Assembly: GCF_023184515.1 (NCBI RefSeq)
Contig: NZ_JAAHBP010000002.1
Coordinates: 1 to 64,000, forward strand
Source of the DNA: Streptomyces sp. D2-8
GTDB taxonomy: Bacteria > Actinomycetota > Actinomycetes > Streptomycetales > Streptomycetaceae
Direction of reading: 5' to 3'
DNA: 64,000 bases
Positions 33,904 through 42,559 of this stretch are shown piece after piece. The position numbers were made by a program, and so were the translations under genes. Each line of letters opens with the position of its first letter. The stretch's first letter is position 1. The notes under the pieces were generated by a model. It saw nothing but the letters and a program-made list of their open reading frames with translations, was not told the DNA's origin and ran no database searches.

Positions 33904-34674
33904 TCAGACGCGGATGACCTGCGGCCCGAGCAGCGCGTAGCGGTGGGCCTCGGCGGTCGGCAGCAGGGTGCTCGTCACGATCGTCTCCAGCCCGCCGACC
34001 TCGCCGAACCGGCAGAAGCTGACCGCTCCGAACTTGGTGTGCACGCCCGCGAAGACCACGCGCCGGGCGGCCCGGATCGCCTGTGCCTTGACCTCGCTGA
34101 CGGCCGGGTCGGGGGTGGTGAGGCCGTACTCGCGGGAGATGCCGTTGGCGCCGATGTAGGCCAGGTCGACGACGAAGCCGGACAGCATCTTCGTCGTCCA
34201 GTGGTCGACGGTGGCGAGGGTGCCGCGCCGTACCCGGCCGCCGAGCAGCAGTACGGAGATGTGCTCGGCCTCGGCGAGGGCGCCCGCGACCGGCAGGGAC
34301 GCGGTGACCACGGTCAGCGGCCGGTCCCGGGGGAGTGCCTCGGCGATGAGCTGCGGGGTGTAGCCCTCGTCGACGAACACGGTCTCGGCGTCGCCGAGCA
34401 GATCGGCCGCGGCGGCCGCGACCCGGCGCTTCTCGGGGACGTGACTGGTGGCGCGGAAGGCGAGCGTCGTCTCGAAGCCGGCGCTCTCCACGGGGTAGGC
34501 GCCGCCATGGGTGCGGCGGAGCAGGCCGTGGTCCTCCAGGACGCGCAGATCCCGCCGTACCGTCTCCTTGGCCACGCCCAGCTCGGCGGCGAGGGCGCTG
34601 ACGTCGACCGAGCCGTCACGTCGTGCGGCCAGCACGATCTCGCGCTGGCGTTCCTCCGCCGTGTGCGTGCTCAC
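33904..34674 (-). CDS. DeoR-family regulator of the polyol importer
   Basis: 256 residues: DeoR HTH (RQREIVLAARRDGSVDVSALAAELGVAKETVRRDLRVLEDHGLLRRTHGGA) and a C-terminal sugar-phosphate sensor (TVFVDEGYTPQLIAEAL, RRVVFAGVHTKFGAVSFC). Located immediately upstream of the importer operon on the same strand, 81 bases before the binding-protein start, so local control is expected. Two similar 17-bp elements lie upstream of it. Confidence 0.9.
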   Translation of the reverse strand: MSTHTAEERQREIVLAARRDGSVDVSALAAELGVAKETVRRDLRVLEDHGLLRRTHGGAYPVESAGFETTLAFRATSHVPEKRRVAAAAADLLGDAETVFVDEGYTPQLIAEALPRDRPLTVVTASLPVAGALAEAEHISVLLLGGRVRRGTLATVDHWTTKMLSGFVVDLAYIGANGISREYGLTTPDPAVSEVKAQAIRAARRVVFAGVHTKFGAVSFCRFGEVGGLETIVTSTLLPTAEAHRYALLGPQVIRV

Positions 34675-34698
34675 GCCGACCCCTGTCTTCCGCTTGCG

Positions 34699-34799
34699 CT
34701 GCCCGTTCGGGCCCGGTGCGGCCCGTGGGGGAATTTCTACAGCGGGGATGCGGGAGTGACCAGGCCTGTTGCGGGTTTGATACTGCCCGTTTGTGCCCG
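34699..34799 (+). promoter_or_regulatory. Paired 17-bp elements upstream of deoR-type gene
   Basis: CTGCCCGTTCGGGCCCG at 34699-34715 and CTGCCCGTTTGTGCCCG at 34783-34799 differ at two positions and start 84 bp apart (eight helical turns). They lie upstream of the DeoR gene and could be its looping operators. Confidence 0.4.
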
Positions 34800-34935
34800 T
34801 TCGACGGAGGGTGCGCCCGTCGCGGACCTGCGTCGGTGAGGACCGGCACGTGAGACCGGGCGCCGACGGTGCCCGAATACGGCGGCGGGCGGGCCCGTTC
34901 GGTGCCCGCCCGCCCCGTTGCGCGATGTGTTCCGG

Positions 34936-35745
34936 TCAGTACGGCCAGATCGGCGGGTCCGTCACGAACTGGCCGCCCAGGTAGGCGTGCGCCTCGTTGC
35001 CGTCCTGCAGCTCGCCCTGCTCGGCGATGAGCTTCTCGGCGAACGGCTCGGAGTCGTCCTGCGGCTCGTAGCCGAGCGCCCGGGCGCTGGTGAGGTCCCA
35101 CCACAGCCGCGTGTTGGCGGAGGAGCCGTGCACGACGGTGTGGCCGACGTGCTCGGCGGTCAGGGCCGCGTGGAAGAGCCGGGCACCGTCGGCGGGGCTC
35201 ATCCACACCGAGAGCATGCGCACGCTGGTCGGCTCGGGGAAGCAGGAGCCGATGCGCACCGAGACCGTCTCCAGGCCGTGCTTGTCCCAGTAGAGCTGCG
35301 CGAGGTCCTCGCCGAAGCACTTGGACAGGCCGTAGAAGGTGTCCGGGCGGCGCGGGGTGTCGATCGGGATGAGCGGGTCGTCGGCCTGGGGGCGTGGGGT
35401 GTAGCCGACGGCGTGGTTGGAGGAGGCGAAGACGATCCGGCCGACGCCTTCCTCGCGGGCGGCCTCGTACAGGTGGTAGGTGCCCTCGATGTTCGCCTTG
35501 AGGATCTTCTCGAAGGGCGCTTCCAGGGAGATGCCCGCGAGGTGGATGATCGCGTCGACGCCCCGGACCGCCTCGCGCACGGCGTCCCGGTCGGCCAGGT
35601 CGGCGGTGAGCGCGTCGGGCGCGCCCTCGATGGGCCGCAGGTCCAGCAGGCGCAGGTCGTAGCCGTAGGCCGGGAGCAGGTCCCGCATCAGGGTGCCGAG
35701 GCCGCCGGCGGCGCCGGTGAGCAGGACGGTGCGGGGAGCGGGCAT
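34936..35745 (-). CDS. udh: Uronate dehydrogenase-like NAD-dependent SDR
   Basis: 269-residue extended short-chain dehydrogenase: Rossmann motif LLTGAAGGLGTLM, DAIIHLAGI, IVFASSNHAVG and catalytic YGLSK. The SSNHAVGYTPR and RIGSCFPEPTSVRMLSVWMS segments resemble bacterial uronate dehydrogenases, which oxidise D-galacturonate/D-glucuronate to aldarolactones. kdgD is transcribed divergently from a mirror-image promoter, the expected companion for oxidative uronate breakdown. AAGGAGACC precedes the ATG at 35745. Confidence 0.82.
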   Translation of the reverse strand: MPAPRTVLLTGAAGGLGTLMRDLLPAYGYDLRLLDLRPIEGAPDALTADLADRDAVREAVRGVDAIIHLAGISLEAPFEKILKANIEGTYHLYEAAREEGVGRIVFASSNHAVGYTPRPQADDPLIPIDTPRRPDTFYGLSKCFGEDLAQLYWDKHGLETVSVRIGSCFPEPTSVRMLSVWMSPADGARLFHAALTAEHVGHTVVHGSSANTRLWWDLTSARALGYEPQDDSEPFAEKLIAEQGELQDGNEAHAYLGGQFVTDPPIWPY

Positions 35746-35806
35746 CCTCGGGTCTCCTTGATCGCCGACCATGCACATGAGCGCACGGCATTCATATGCG
35801 TGGACA

Positions 35807-35835
35807 CGCTAAGGAGCCGGGGCGGAGCCCGTCAA
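35807..35835 (-). promoter_or_regulatory. udh promoter
   Basis: Read on the minus strand: TTGACG, 17-base spacer, TTAGCG, followed by TG. Same hexamer design and spacing as the divergent kdgD promoter 49 bases away. Confidence 0.65.
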
Positions 35836-35884
35836 GTATGGCGTGGAAGCGGCGAATCCGCTGGTGCGTCGCGGGTTCGCGCGC

Positions 35885-35913
35885 TTGACCGACCCCAAGG
35901 CGGCGCCTTAGCG
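35885..35913 (+). promoter_or_regulatory. kdgD promoter
   Basis: TTGACC, 17-base spacer, TTAGCG, then TGG. Downstream (35921-35956) an AT-rich stretch with GTTC...ATAT...ATAT...GAAC dyad symmetry, exceptional for this genome, is a possible operator. Confidence 0.65.
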
Positions 35914-35967
35914 TGGAGATGTTCAGAAATATAGACGCCAATCATGAATATGGAACCGGGAGAGCTT

Positions 35968-36909
35968 GTGACGTCAGCCCCTCTCGCCGCGCGACTCACC
36001 ATCCCCAGCGGGCCGCTGTTCTTCCCGGTCACCGCCTACGGACCCGACGGCTCCGTGGACCTCGACACCTACCGCACGCACGTCCGGCAGGGGGTGGAGG
36101 CCGGTGCCGCCGCCGTGTTCGCCTGTTGCGGCACCGGCGAGTTCCACGCGCTCACGCCCGAGGAGTTCGAGGCCTGTGTGCGGGCCGCCGTCGAGGCCGC
36201 CGACGGGCGTGTGCCGGTCGTCGCGGGCGCCGGGTACGGCACCGCGCTCGCCGTGCGCTACGCCCGCCTCGCCGAGGCCGCCGGGGCGGACGGGCTGCTC
36301 GCCATGCCGCCGTACCTCGTCGTCGCCGGGCAGGAGGGCCTGCTGCGGCACTACCGGGAGGTGGCCGCCGCGACCGCCCTGCCGGTCATCGTCTACCAGC
36401 GCGACAACGCCGTGTTCACCCCGGAGACGGTCGTCGGACTCGCCCGCACGGACGGGATCATCGGCCTCAAGGACGGGCTCGGCGACCTCGACCTCATGCA
36501 GCGCATCGTCAGCGCCGTCCGCTCCGAGGTCCCGGGCGGCTTTCTCTACTTCAACGGCCTGCCGACCGCCGAGCAGACCCAGCTCGCCTACCGCGCCCTC
36601 GGTGTCACGCTCTACTCGTCCGCCGTGTTCTGCTTCGCACCGGAGATCGCCCTCGCCTTCCACCGGGCCCTGCGGACCGGCGACGACGCCACCGTGGAGA
36701 AGCTGCTGGACGGCTTCTACCGCCCGTTCGTCGACCTGCGCGCCCAGGGCCGCGGCTACGCGGTCGCCCTGGTCAAGGCCGGTGTACGGCTGCGCGGCCT
36801 CGATGTCGGGGAGGTCCGGCCCCCGCTGCACGAGCCGGCCGAGGATCATGTGAAGCAGCTCGCCGAAGTGATCGAGCGGGGCTACGCGCTGCTGGAGGAG
36901 ACCAAGTGA
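35968..36909 (+). CDS. kdgD: 5-dehydro-4-deoxyglucarate dehydratase
   Basis: DHDPS-fold dehydratase/decarboxylase converting 5-dehydro-4-deoxy-D-glucarate to 2-oxoglutarate semialdehyde, CO2 and water. Motifs: LFFPVTAYGPDGSVD, AVFACCGTGEFHALTPEE, the Tyr in VIVYQRDNAVF and the Schiff-base Lys168 in IIGLKDGLGD, all as in KdgD. Start set at the GTG at 35968 with GGGAGAG five bases upstream; an ATG at 35944 adds MNMEPGEL. GTGA overlap couples it to the next gene. With udh it forms the oxidative uronate route; the intervening lactone isomerase is not in the window. Confidence 0.92.
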   Translation: MTSAPLAARLTIPSGPLFFPVTAYGPDGSVDLDTYRTHVRQGVEAGAAAVFACCGTGEFHALTPEEFEACVRAAVEAADGRVPVVAGAGYGTALAVRYARLAEAAGADGLLAMPPYLVVAGQEGLLRHYREVAAATALPVIVYQRDNAVFTPETVVGLARTDGIIGLKDGLGDLDLMQRIVSAVRSEVPGGFLYFNGLPTAEQTQLAYRALGVTLYSSAVFCFAPEIALAFHRALRTGDDATVEKLLDGFYRPFVDLRAQGRGYAVALVKAGVRLRGLDVGEVRPPLHEPAEDHVKQLAEVIERGYALLEETK

Positions 36910-38069
36910 AGGCGTCGGCATTCGTCTACCCCTGGGACGTCAACGGGGACCCGGAGGCACCCGCGCGGATCGCCGCGCTCGGCGTGCGGCAGGTGACGCT
37001 CGCCGCCGCCTACCACTCCACGCGCGCCCTCACGCCCCGCCATCCGCGCCACCGCATCGTCACCGCCGAGCACGCCGCCGTGCTGTACCCGGCGGACGAC
37101 CGCTGGGCCGGGCGCGAGCCGCGCCCCTACGCGGCCGGCAGCTGGGCCCCCGGGGACGCCTTCGGCGAGGCCGCCACCGCGCTCGCCGCGGCCGGTCTGG
37201 AGGTGCACACCTGGGTCGTCCTCGCGCACAACTCCCGCCTGGGCGCCGAGCACCCGGACACCTCGGTCGTCAACGCCTACGGCGACCGCTACCCCTGGGC
37301 GCCGTGCATCGCCCAGCCCGCCACGCGCGCGTACCTCACCGACCTGGCCGCCGAGGCGGCCGTCCGGCCCGGGGCGCGCGGCACCGAGCTGGAGTCCCTC
37401 GGCTGGTACGGCCTGCAGCATCTGCACGCCCACGACAAGACCGGCGGCATCGGCCTCGGGGACGCCGGGCAGTACCTGATGGCGCTGTGCTTCTGCCCGT
37501 CCTGCCGGGAGGGCTACGGCCGGCACGGCCTGGACGCCGACGAACTGGCGTCCGCCGTACGGACCGCGCTGGAGCCGGTGTGGCAGGGTGCCCCCTCCGA
37601 CGGAGGCTGGACGGGCATCGAGAAACTCCTCGGCGAGACGCTCGCGACCACCACGCGCGCGTACCGCGACGAAACCGCCCGCACGCTCCAGGAGCAGGCC
37701 GTCGCGGCCGTCCGGGCGGCGGCGCCCGAGGGCTTCCAGGTGCTGCTGCACGCGGACCCGGTGTCGTACCACGTCGGTGCCAACCCCGGCGTCGACCCGG
37801 CGCACATCCTGTCCGTCGCGGACGGTGTGGTCGTGCCCTGCTCGGGCGGCACCGGCACACTGACGCCGTTCGCGCGGCAGGAGCGCGAGGGCGCCGTCAT
37901 CGCCGCCAACTTCACCGTGGTCTCGGGCATGGGCGGCAGCCCCGGCACCCTCGCCGCCGACGCCGCCGAGGCACGGCGGCTGGGCGCCACCGAACTGAGG
38001 CTGTATCACGCCGGGCTGGCGTCCGACGGCGACCTGGAGACGGTCCGCTCCGCCCTCGCCGGGCTCTGA
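36906..38069 (+). CDS. Unknown protein co-transcribed with kdgD
   Basis: 387 residues, no signal or membrane segment. I do not recognise the family. Visible features: FVYPWDVNGDPEAPARIAAL start, HTWVVLAHNSRLGAEHP, SLGWYGLQHLHAHDKTG, a CFCPSCREGYG cysteine cluster, HADPVSYHVGANPG and a Gly-rich AANFTVVSGMGGSPG segment, compatible with a TIM-barrel, glycosidase-like fold. The GTG start overlaps the kdgD stop, so a role in uronate catabolism is likely. The last 64 bases overlap the convergent MFS gene. A glycoside hydrolase or lactonase role is possible but unproven. Confidence 0.75.
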   Translation: MKASAFVYPWDVNGDPEAPARIAALGVRQVTLAAAYHSTRALTPRHPRHRIVTAEHAAVLYPADDRWAGREPRPYAAGSWAPGDAFGEAATALAAAGLEVHTWVVLAHNSRLGAEHPDTSVVNAYGDRYPWAPCIAQPATRAYLTDLAAEAAVRPGARGTELESLGWYGLQHLHAHDKTGGIGLGDAGQYLMALCFCPSCREGYGRHGLDADELASAVRTALEPVWQGAPSDGGWTGIEKLLGETLATTTRAYRDETARTLQEQAVAAVRAAAPEGFQVLLHADPVSYHVGANPGVDPAHILSVADGVVVPCSGGTGTLTPFARQEREGAVIAANFTVVSGMGGSPGTLAADAAEARRLGATELRLYHAGLASDGDLETVRSALAGL

Positions 38070-39244
38070 CACAGCGGGGCCGCCGCCACCAGCAGGACCA
38101 CGCCCAGGGCGACCAGCACCAGCCGGTGGCTCACCAGCTCGACCAGGGCCGCCCCGGCGGCCAGCCCGACCACGTTCGGTGTGTACACCAGGGTGTGGGC
38201 GGTGGCCGTGACCCGGCCCAGCAGCGCACCCGGCGTCTCACGCTGCACGGACGTCAGCGCGGCGATCAGCACCGCGGGCAGCCCCACGCCGATCGCCGCG
38301 CCGCACACCAGCGCCACCGGGTCGGACGGCACCGCCCGCAGGCCCACCGCGAGCGCCAGCAGGGCGATGCCGGACGCCGCGAAGCGCCGTGCGCCCAGAT
38401 GGCGCAGGGCAGGGCCGGAGAGCAGGCCGACCGCGACCGAACCGGCGCCCTGCACGGCGTACAGCACGCCGGTGTACGCGGGGGAGTGCCCGAGGCCGTC
38501 GACGACGGCGTACACCATCGCCCCGTTCAGGCCGGCGCACAGCATCGTGGCCCCGCCCGCCAGGACCAGGGGGCGCAGCACGGGGTGCGCCCACAGGTGG
38601 CGGACGCCCTCGACCGTGCGCTGCCGGTGGCTGCCGGCCGGCCGCGCGGGCTTGTCCTCCCGCACCCGCAGCAGGGCGTACAGGCCCGTGGCCAGCACGA
38701 ACGTCGCCGCGTCCAGGAGGGCGACGCTCGCGCCGCCGTACGCGGCGTACAGGCCCGCGCCCGCCAGCGGGGCCAGGAGCTTCATGCCCTCGGTGGCGGT
38801 CATGCGCAGGCCGTTGAAGTCGCCGAGCAGGGCCGGGTCGACCGCGGTCGCCACGAGCGCCGACTCGGCCGCGTCGTGGACGACGCCCGCCGCCCCGTAT
38901 ACGAACAGCACCGCGTACAGCAGCCACACGTCGCCCGGGGCGTCGACGCCCACAAGCGCGAGCAGGAGGGCGCCCAGGAGCAGGTTCACGCCGATCAGCA
39001 GCGGTTTGCGGCGGCCGCGGTCGGCGAGGGTGCCCAGCAGCGGGCCGGCCAGGGTCGGCAGCCACATGGCGAGCATGCACAGCGCGGCCAGGCCGTCCGA
39101 GCCGGTGAGGTCCTTGACCCACACGCCGGACGCCAGCCACAGGGCCGAGGTGCCGAAGCCGGAGACCACCACGCCCGAGAGGTAGAGCCCGGCGTCGCGG
39201 TCGCGCAGGACGCGCACGAGCGGCCAGGTCGTCTTGGTCGTCAT
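38006..39244 (-). CDS. MFS exporter-like membrane protein
   Basis: 412-residue major-facilitator protein with about 12 hydrophobic segments (LYLSGVVVSGFGTSALWLASGVWV, LAALCMLAMWLPTLAGPLLGTLADRGRRKPLL with the conserved DRGRRK loop, LVLVALGVVLLVAAAPL). Resembles enterobactin-exporter/macrolide-type MFS proteins (MFS_3). Start at the ATG at 39244 (MTTKTTWPLVRVL). The C-terminal coding end overlaps the convergent kdgD-operon gene by 64 bases, an unusually long tail-to-tail overlap. Substrate unknown. Confidence 0.87.
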   Translation of the reverse strand: MTTKTTWPLVRVLRDRDAGLYLSGVVVSGFGTSALWLASGVWVKDLTGSDGLAALCMLAMWLPTLAGPLLGTLADRGRRKPLLIGVNLLLGALLLALVGVDAPGDVWLLYAVLFVYGAAGVVHDAAESALVATAVDPALLGDFNGLRMTATEGMKLLAPLAGAGLYAAYGGASVALLDAATFVLATGLYALLRVREDKPARPAGSHRQRTVEGVRHLWAHPVLRPLVLAGGATMLCAGLNGAMVYAVVDGLGHSPAYTGVLYAVQGAGSVAVGLLSGPALRHLGARRFAASGIALLALAVGLRAVPSDPVALVCGAAIGVGLPAVLIAALTSVQRETPGALLGRVTATAHTLVYTPNVVGLAAGAALVELVSHRLVLVALGVVLLVAAAPLCQSPARAERTVSRSPSDASPA

Positions 39245-39525
39245 GCCTGGCCATCGTGCGGCTAAGGACCCGGGGAGGGGATCGGGCAGGTTCCTTAGCG
39301 GAGCGTCCAGGAGTCGCCGGATCTCGGCCACTTGAACGCGGCCGCCTGTTCCGCGTGCCAAGGGAGCCGAAGGTCCTGCGGCCGGAGGCCCACCCACTCC
39401 GGCTGCTTCCTTCACACCCTGACCTGGTCGGGAATCGTGACCGCTGCGTATCGCTCTTGTGTGTGACTGAGGTGGTCCATGAGGTGGTGGAGGAGCGCTG
39501 GTGCGTCACATGAAAAAGTTGCGTC
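39245..39525. other. Intergenic region before the toxin island
   Basis: 281 bases between divergent MFS and SseB-like genes. No gene, hairpin or clear promoter was found. Confidence 0.5.
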
Positions 39526-40143
39526 GTGACAGATTTCGGGGGTGGCTCGGAGACGCCGATACGGCGCTCCCGACTTGCCGAGTACGCAGAGATGACCTTG
39601 AGGCCCGAGCCACCTGTGGCTCCCGGTCGGCAGTCGGTCCCTGAGAACTCCGGTTCTGACGAGGAGAATCGACCGGCTGAGTCGGATGGTGCCCCCAGTC
39701 CACCTGAGGCATCGGAGGCCGCCGAGGTGCCGTCGCTCGACGAGGCGCCGGAGCCCACCGAGGAGGAAGTGGCCCTCCGCCGACGCGAGTTCGCCGTGCT
39801 GCTGGAGGCGTTCCGGGACACGGCGGTGCTGGTGCCGCTGCACAACGGCGGCTGGCTCACCGCCGACTTCGGCGGGATCCGCTGGATCCTGGCCTTCTCC
39901 AACGAGTCGGCGCTGTCCCGGTACGCGCTCGCTCGGGACGAGGCCGACCGGGAGTGGGCGTACCAAACGGTCCTCGGGGCACGGCTGTTGGACGTGGCGG
40001 TACCGGAGGCCGGTGTGCCGTGCGGAGTGGCTCTGGACGCGGCCGACGGTGCCGAACACGCGCTGCTGCTCCCGCCGGTGACCGGAATCGTGCCTGACGC
40101 GTTCGCAGTGGACCATGTACAGCAAGGAGGGACGCCTCGATGA
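39526..40143 (+). CDS. SseB-domain protein of the toxin island
   Basis: 205 residues: a Pro/Glu-rich N-terminal half of low complexity and a C-terminal SseB-like domain (RRREFAVLLEAFRDTAVLVPLHNGGWLTADFGGIRWILAFSNESAL). GTG start at 39526; an ATG at 39592 is an alternative. Overlaps the next gene by ATGA. SseB-like proteins often accompany type VII-type toxin loci in actinobacteria, perhaps as chaperones; that role is inferred. Confidence 0.78.
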   Translation: MTDFGGGSETPIRRSRLAEYAEMTLRPEPPVAPGRQSVPENSGSDEENRPAESDGAPSPPEASEAAEVPSLDEAPEPTEEEVALRRREFAVLLEAFRDTAVLVPLHNGGWLTADFGGIRWILAFSNESALSRYALARDEADREWAYQTVLGARLLDVAVPEAGVPCGVALDAADGAEHALLLPPVTGIVPDAFAVDHVQQGGTPR

Positions 40144-40811
40144 CGGGGGGCGGCGGCAACGGCAACGATCTGACAGCGATCGGTCTCGACGAGATCGCCA
40201 AGGGACTGACGGCGGCGCTGGGCGAGTTGAAAGAGCTCGGCATGGTCGGTGAGGCCGGCGCGGGCCGTGGCTTCGGCGACATCGCACTGTCCGGTCTGGA
40301 GCTGGGGGCGGAGGGCCTCACGGGCGCCTTCGGCTCCTTCTGCGAGCGGTGGGAGTGGGGCGTCCGTTCGCTGATCCAGGAGGGCAACGGGTTCGCGCTG
40401 AAGACGGGGCTCGCGGCCGGGACGTACTACGAGACCGACCAGTACGTGGCAGGAGCGATGAAGGTCGGCGTCAACTCGGTGATCGGCAATCCGCACGCCT
40501 CGGAGGAGGAGATCACCGGCAAGGACTGGGGCGAGGTCTGGTCGAACAACCCGGTCACCCAGATCAGGGACGCCGACTACAGCAAGGAGTCCTTCGACCG
40601 GGCCTGGGAGACCAGCGCCCAGGGTTGGCGCGACGCGGGCCGGGACGTCATGACGTCCGAGAACCTGGCGGGCATGGGGTCGCTGGCGCCCGAGAGCATC
40701 CGCGAGCGTTCGGGGGTCTCGGAGGCCGCGTGGGAGCGGATGCTGGACGACCAGTTCGGCCCCTCGCCGGAGGAGCGTGCCCGTATGCAGGGTGGCGGGG
40801 GTGAGGGCTGA
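40140..40811 (+). CDS. Toxin-island accessory protein (WXG100-like companion)
   Basis: 223 residues, Gly-rich start (MTGGGGNGNDLTAIGLDEIAKGLTAALGELKELGMVG) predicted helical, then SFCERWEWGVRSLIQEGNGFALKTGLAAGTYYE and NPVTQIRDADYSKESFDRAW. No catalytic motif. ATGA overlap with the gene before and one-base overlap with the toxin gene after (TGATG) imply co-expression, probably as a secretion partner of the toxin. Family not firmly recognised. Confidence 0.72.
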   Translation: MTGGGGNGNDLTAIGLDEIAKGLTAALGELKELGMVGEAGAGRGFGDIALSGLELGAEGLTGAFGSFCERWEWGVRSLIQEGNGFALKTGLAAGTYYETDQYVAGAMKVGVNSVIGNPHASEEEITGKDWGEVWSNNPVTQIRDADYSKESFDRAWETSAQGWRDAGRDVMTSENLAGMGSLAPESIRERSGVSEAAWERMLDDQFGPSPEERARMQGGGGEG

Positions 40812-42559
40812 TGGGCGTCCTTGACGACATCGGCAGCGGCCTGGGCAGGCTGAAGGACGGCGTCGACCACGGCCTGAACGTTCTCGAGGACGGTGTCGAC
40901 GCCGGTAAGAAGGTCGTCGGCGAGGGCATCGACTGGGGCACCGACCGGCTCGGTGACGGCCTTGACCGGGTCGGCTTGGAGGACGCCGCGGACGCGGTGG
41001 AGGACTGGGGCGACGAGGTCGCGTCCGACCTCGGCGCCACACCGGGAGAGCAGCAGCTCGGCCAGACCCAGGAGGCCGACGAGCTGATCCACGGCAACCC
41101 CGAGAAGATCCGGAGCAGTGCCAAGCACCTGCGGGACTTCTCCGCCGCCTTCGACAAGGTCGGCTCGGGGATGAAGAAGGTCGACTCCTCCGCCTGGCGC
41201 GGCGAGGGCGGGGACACCTTCCGTGAGAAGTTCGGCGTCCACCCCTCGAAGTGGCTCCAGGCCGCCGACGCATGCGAAACCGCGGCCTCTGCGCTGGACG
41301 CGTATGCGGGCACGGTGAAGTGGGCGCAGCAGCAGGCGCAGGAGGCCATCGAGCTGTACGCACGCGGCAAGAGCGCTTCCGAGAAGGCCATCGGGGAGTA
41401 CAACCAGAAGGTCGACGCCTACAACGCCAAGGTGCGGGCGGACCAGGACCCCGGCCCCACTCCCGGGCCGTTCCACGATCCCGGCAAGGAGACCATCCGG
41501 CAGGCGCGGGAGCAGCTGGCCCGGGCCCGCGCTCAGCGGAACACCGCCGCCGGTGACGCCGAGGCGGACATCAGGAAGGCCCTCGCCCATGCCCCGGCGG
41601 AGCCGCCGCCGCTGGACCGCCTGACCGGCAACGTGGTCGACGGCCTCGTGGCGACCGGCGTCGAGCTCAACCACTTCGTGGGCGGTGTCGTCAAGGGCAC
41701 CGCGGGTCTGGTCAGCTTCGCCCGCGGCCTGAACCCGGTCGACCCCTACAACCTGACCCACCCGGCGGAATACCTCCAGAACATCTCCCTGACGCTCTCC
41801 GGCCTGGTCTCGACCGCGGCCCATCCCGAGCGGGCGCTGAACGCAGCGGTGGAGGGTTTCAAGAAGGATCCGTCCGAGTTCGTCGGCCGCCTGGTACCCG
41901 AGCTCATCGGCACAAAGGGCGCGGGGTTGGCGCGGGGCGGTCTGCGGGCTGCGATGAGGGAGGGGGTGGAGACAGGAGCCGGAGCCGCGAAGGCCGCACC
42001 GAACGGCGCGAAGGTCGCGGACGAGGCTGCCGTCGTGGCGCCGAAGGACTGGAGCGACCTTGCGCGCTCCACGGACCATGTCAAGGAAAAGGCGATCCAC
42101 GCCGATTCCGTAGACCCGAAGAAGGCGCAGGAGTTCCTGGATGACCAGTTTCCGTGGCTCAAGGATGTAAACAACACCGGCATGCCTGGATACACGGACA
42201 ACTGCAGTCACAACACCGTCACGGTGGACCGCAGGCTGGACGGCGTCGAGGTGAGTGCCGCGCCCAAGCAAGCTGGCGGCCACATTCCTCCCGAGCAACT
42301 GGGCCTGAAGGATAGGGCCGCTGGTCACTATGACTGGGTGAACGGCTACGATGACATCGTCAAAGACCTGCAGAACCGGGGAGACGGGTCCAGAAGCGTC
42401 GTCTATATCAGCCGCCCCAACAGCACGGCACACGTGTTCAACGCGGTGAACACACCACACGGCGTTGTTTTCCTCGATGGACAGAGTGGTGCTTTGGCGG
42501 TTTTGGAAAAGAACGTCTCGAGTATCGGGCACATTCCATATCGCGATGGAGTCAAATAG
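40811..42559 (+). CDS. Polymorphic toxin with papain-fold (Tox-PL) tip
   Basis: 582-residue modular toxin. Residues 1-260 form a helical type VII-like secretion region with a WxG motif (W129-R-G131) and coiled coils (ETIRQAREQLARARAQRN); 265-400 is a spacer; 415-582 is a papain-like/glutamine-deamidase toxin domain with Cys465 (YTDNCSHNTVTVDRRLDG), His541 (NSTAHVFNAVN) and Asp556 (VVFLDGQSG). No Sec signal. Base composition and codon use become less GC-rich from about 42,100 on, covering only the toxin tip and the immunity gene, as expected for tip exchange. The immunity gene follows the stop directly. Confidence 0.87.
   Translation: MGVLDDIGSGLGRLKDGVDHGLNVLEDGVDAGKKVVGEGIDWGTDRLGDGLDRVGLEDAADAVEDWGDEVASDLGATPGEQQLGQTQEADELIHGNPEKIRSSAKHLRDFSAAFDKVGSGMKKVDSSAWRGEGGDTFREKFGVHPSKWLQAADACETAASALDAYAGTVKWAQQQAQEAIELYARGKSASEKAIGEYNQKVDAYNAKVRADQDPGPTPGPFHDPGKETIRQAREQLARARAQRNTAAGDAEADIRKALAHAPAEPPPLDRLTGNVVDGLVATGVELNHFVGGVVKGTAGLVSFARGLNPVDPYNLTHPAEYLQNISLTLSGLVSTAAHPERALNAAVEGFKKDPSEFVGRLVPELIGTKGAGLARGGLRAAMREGVETGAGAAKAAPNGAKVADEAAVVAPKDWSDLARSTDHVKEKAIHADSVDPKKAQEFLDDQFPWLKDVNNTGMPGYTDNCSHNTVTVDRRLDGVEVSAAPKQAGGHIPPEQLGLKDRAAGHYDWVNGYDDIVKDLQNRGDGSRSVVYISRPNSTAHVFNAVNTPHGVVFLDGQSGALAVLEKNVSSIGHIPYRDGVK

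Noticed and set aside
32437..34839. 800-residue plus-strand reading frame
   Set aside because: Antisense to the importer binding protein and DeoR genes, no recognisable motif.
38238..41363. 1041-residue minus-strand reading frame
   Set aside because: Very Arg/Pro-rich translation spanning several well-supported genes on both strands; a GC-bias shadow.
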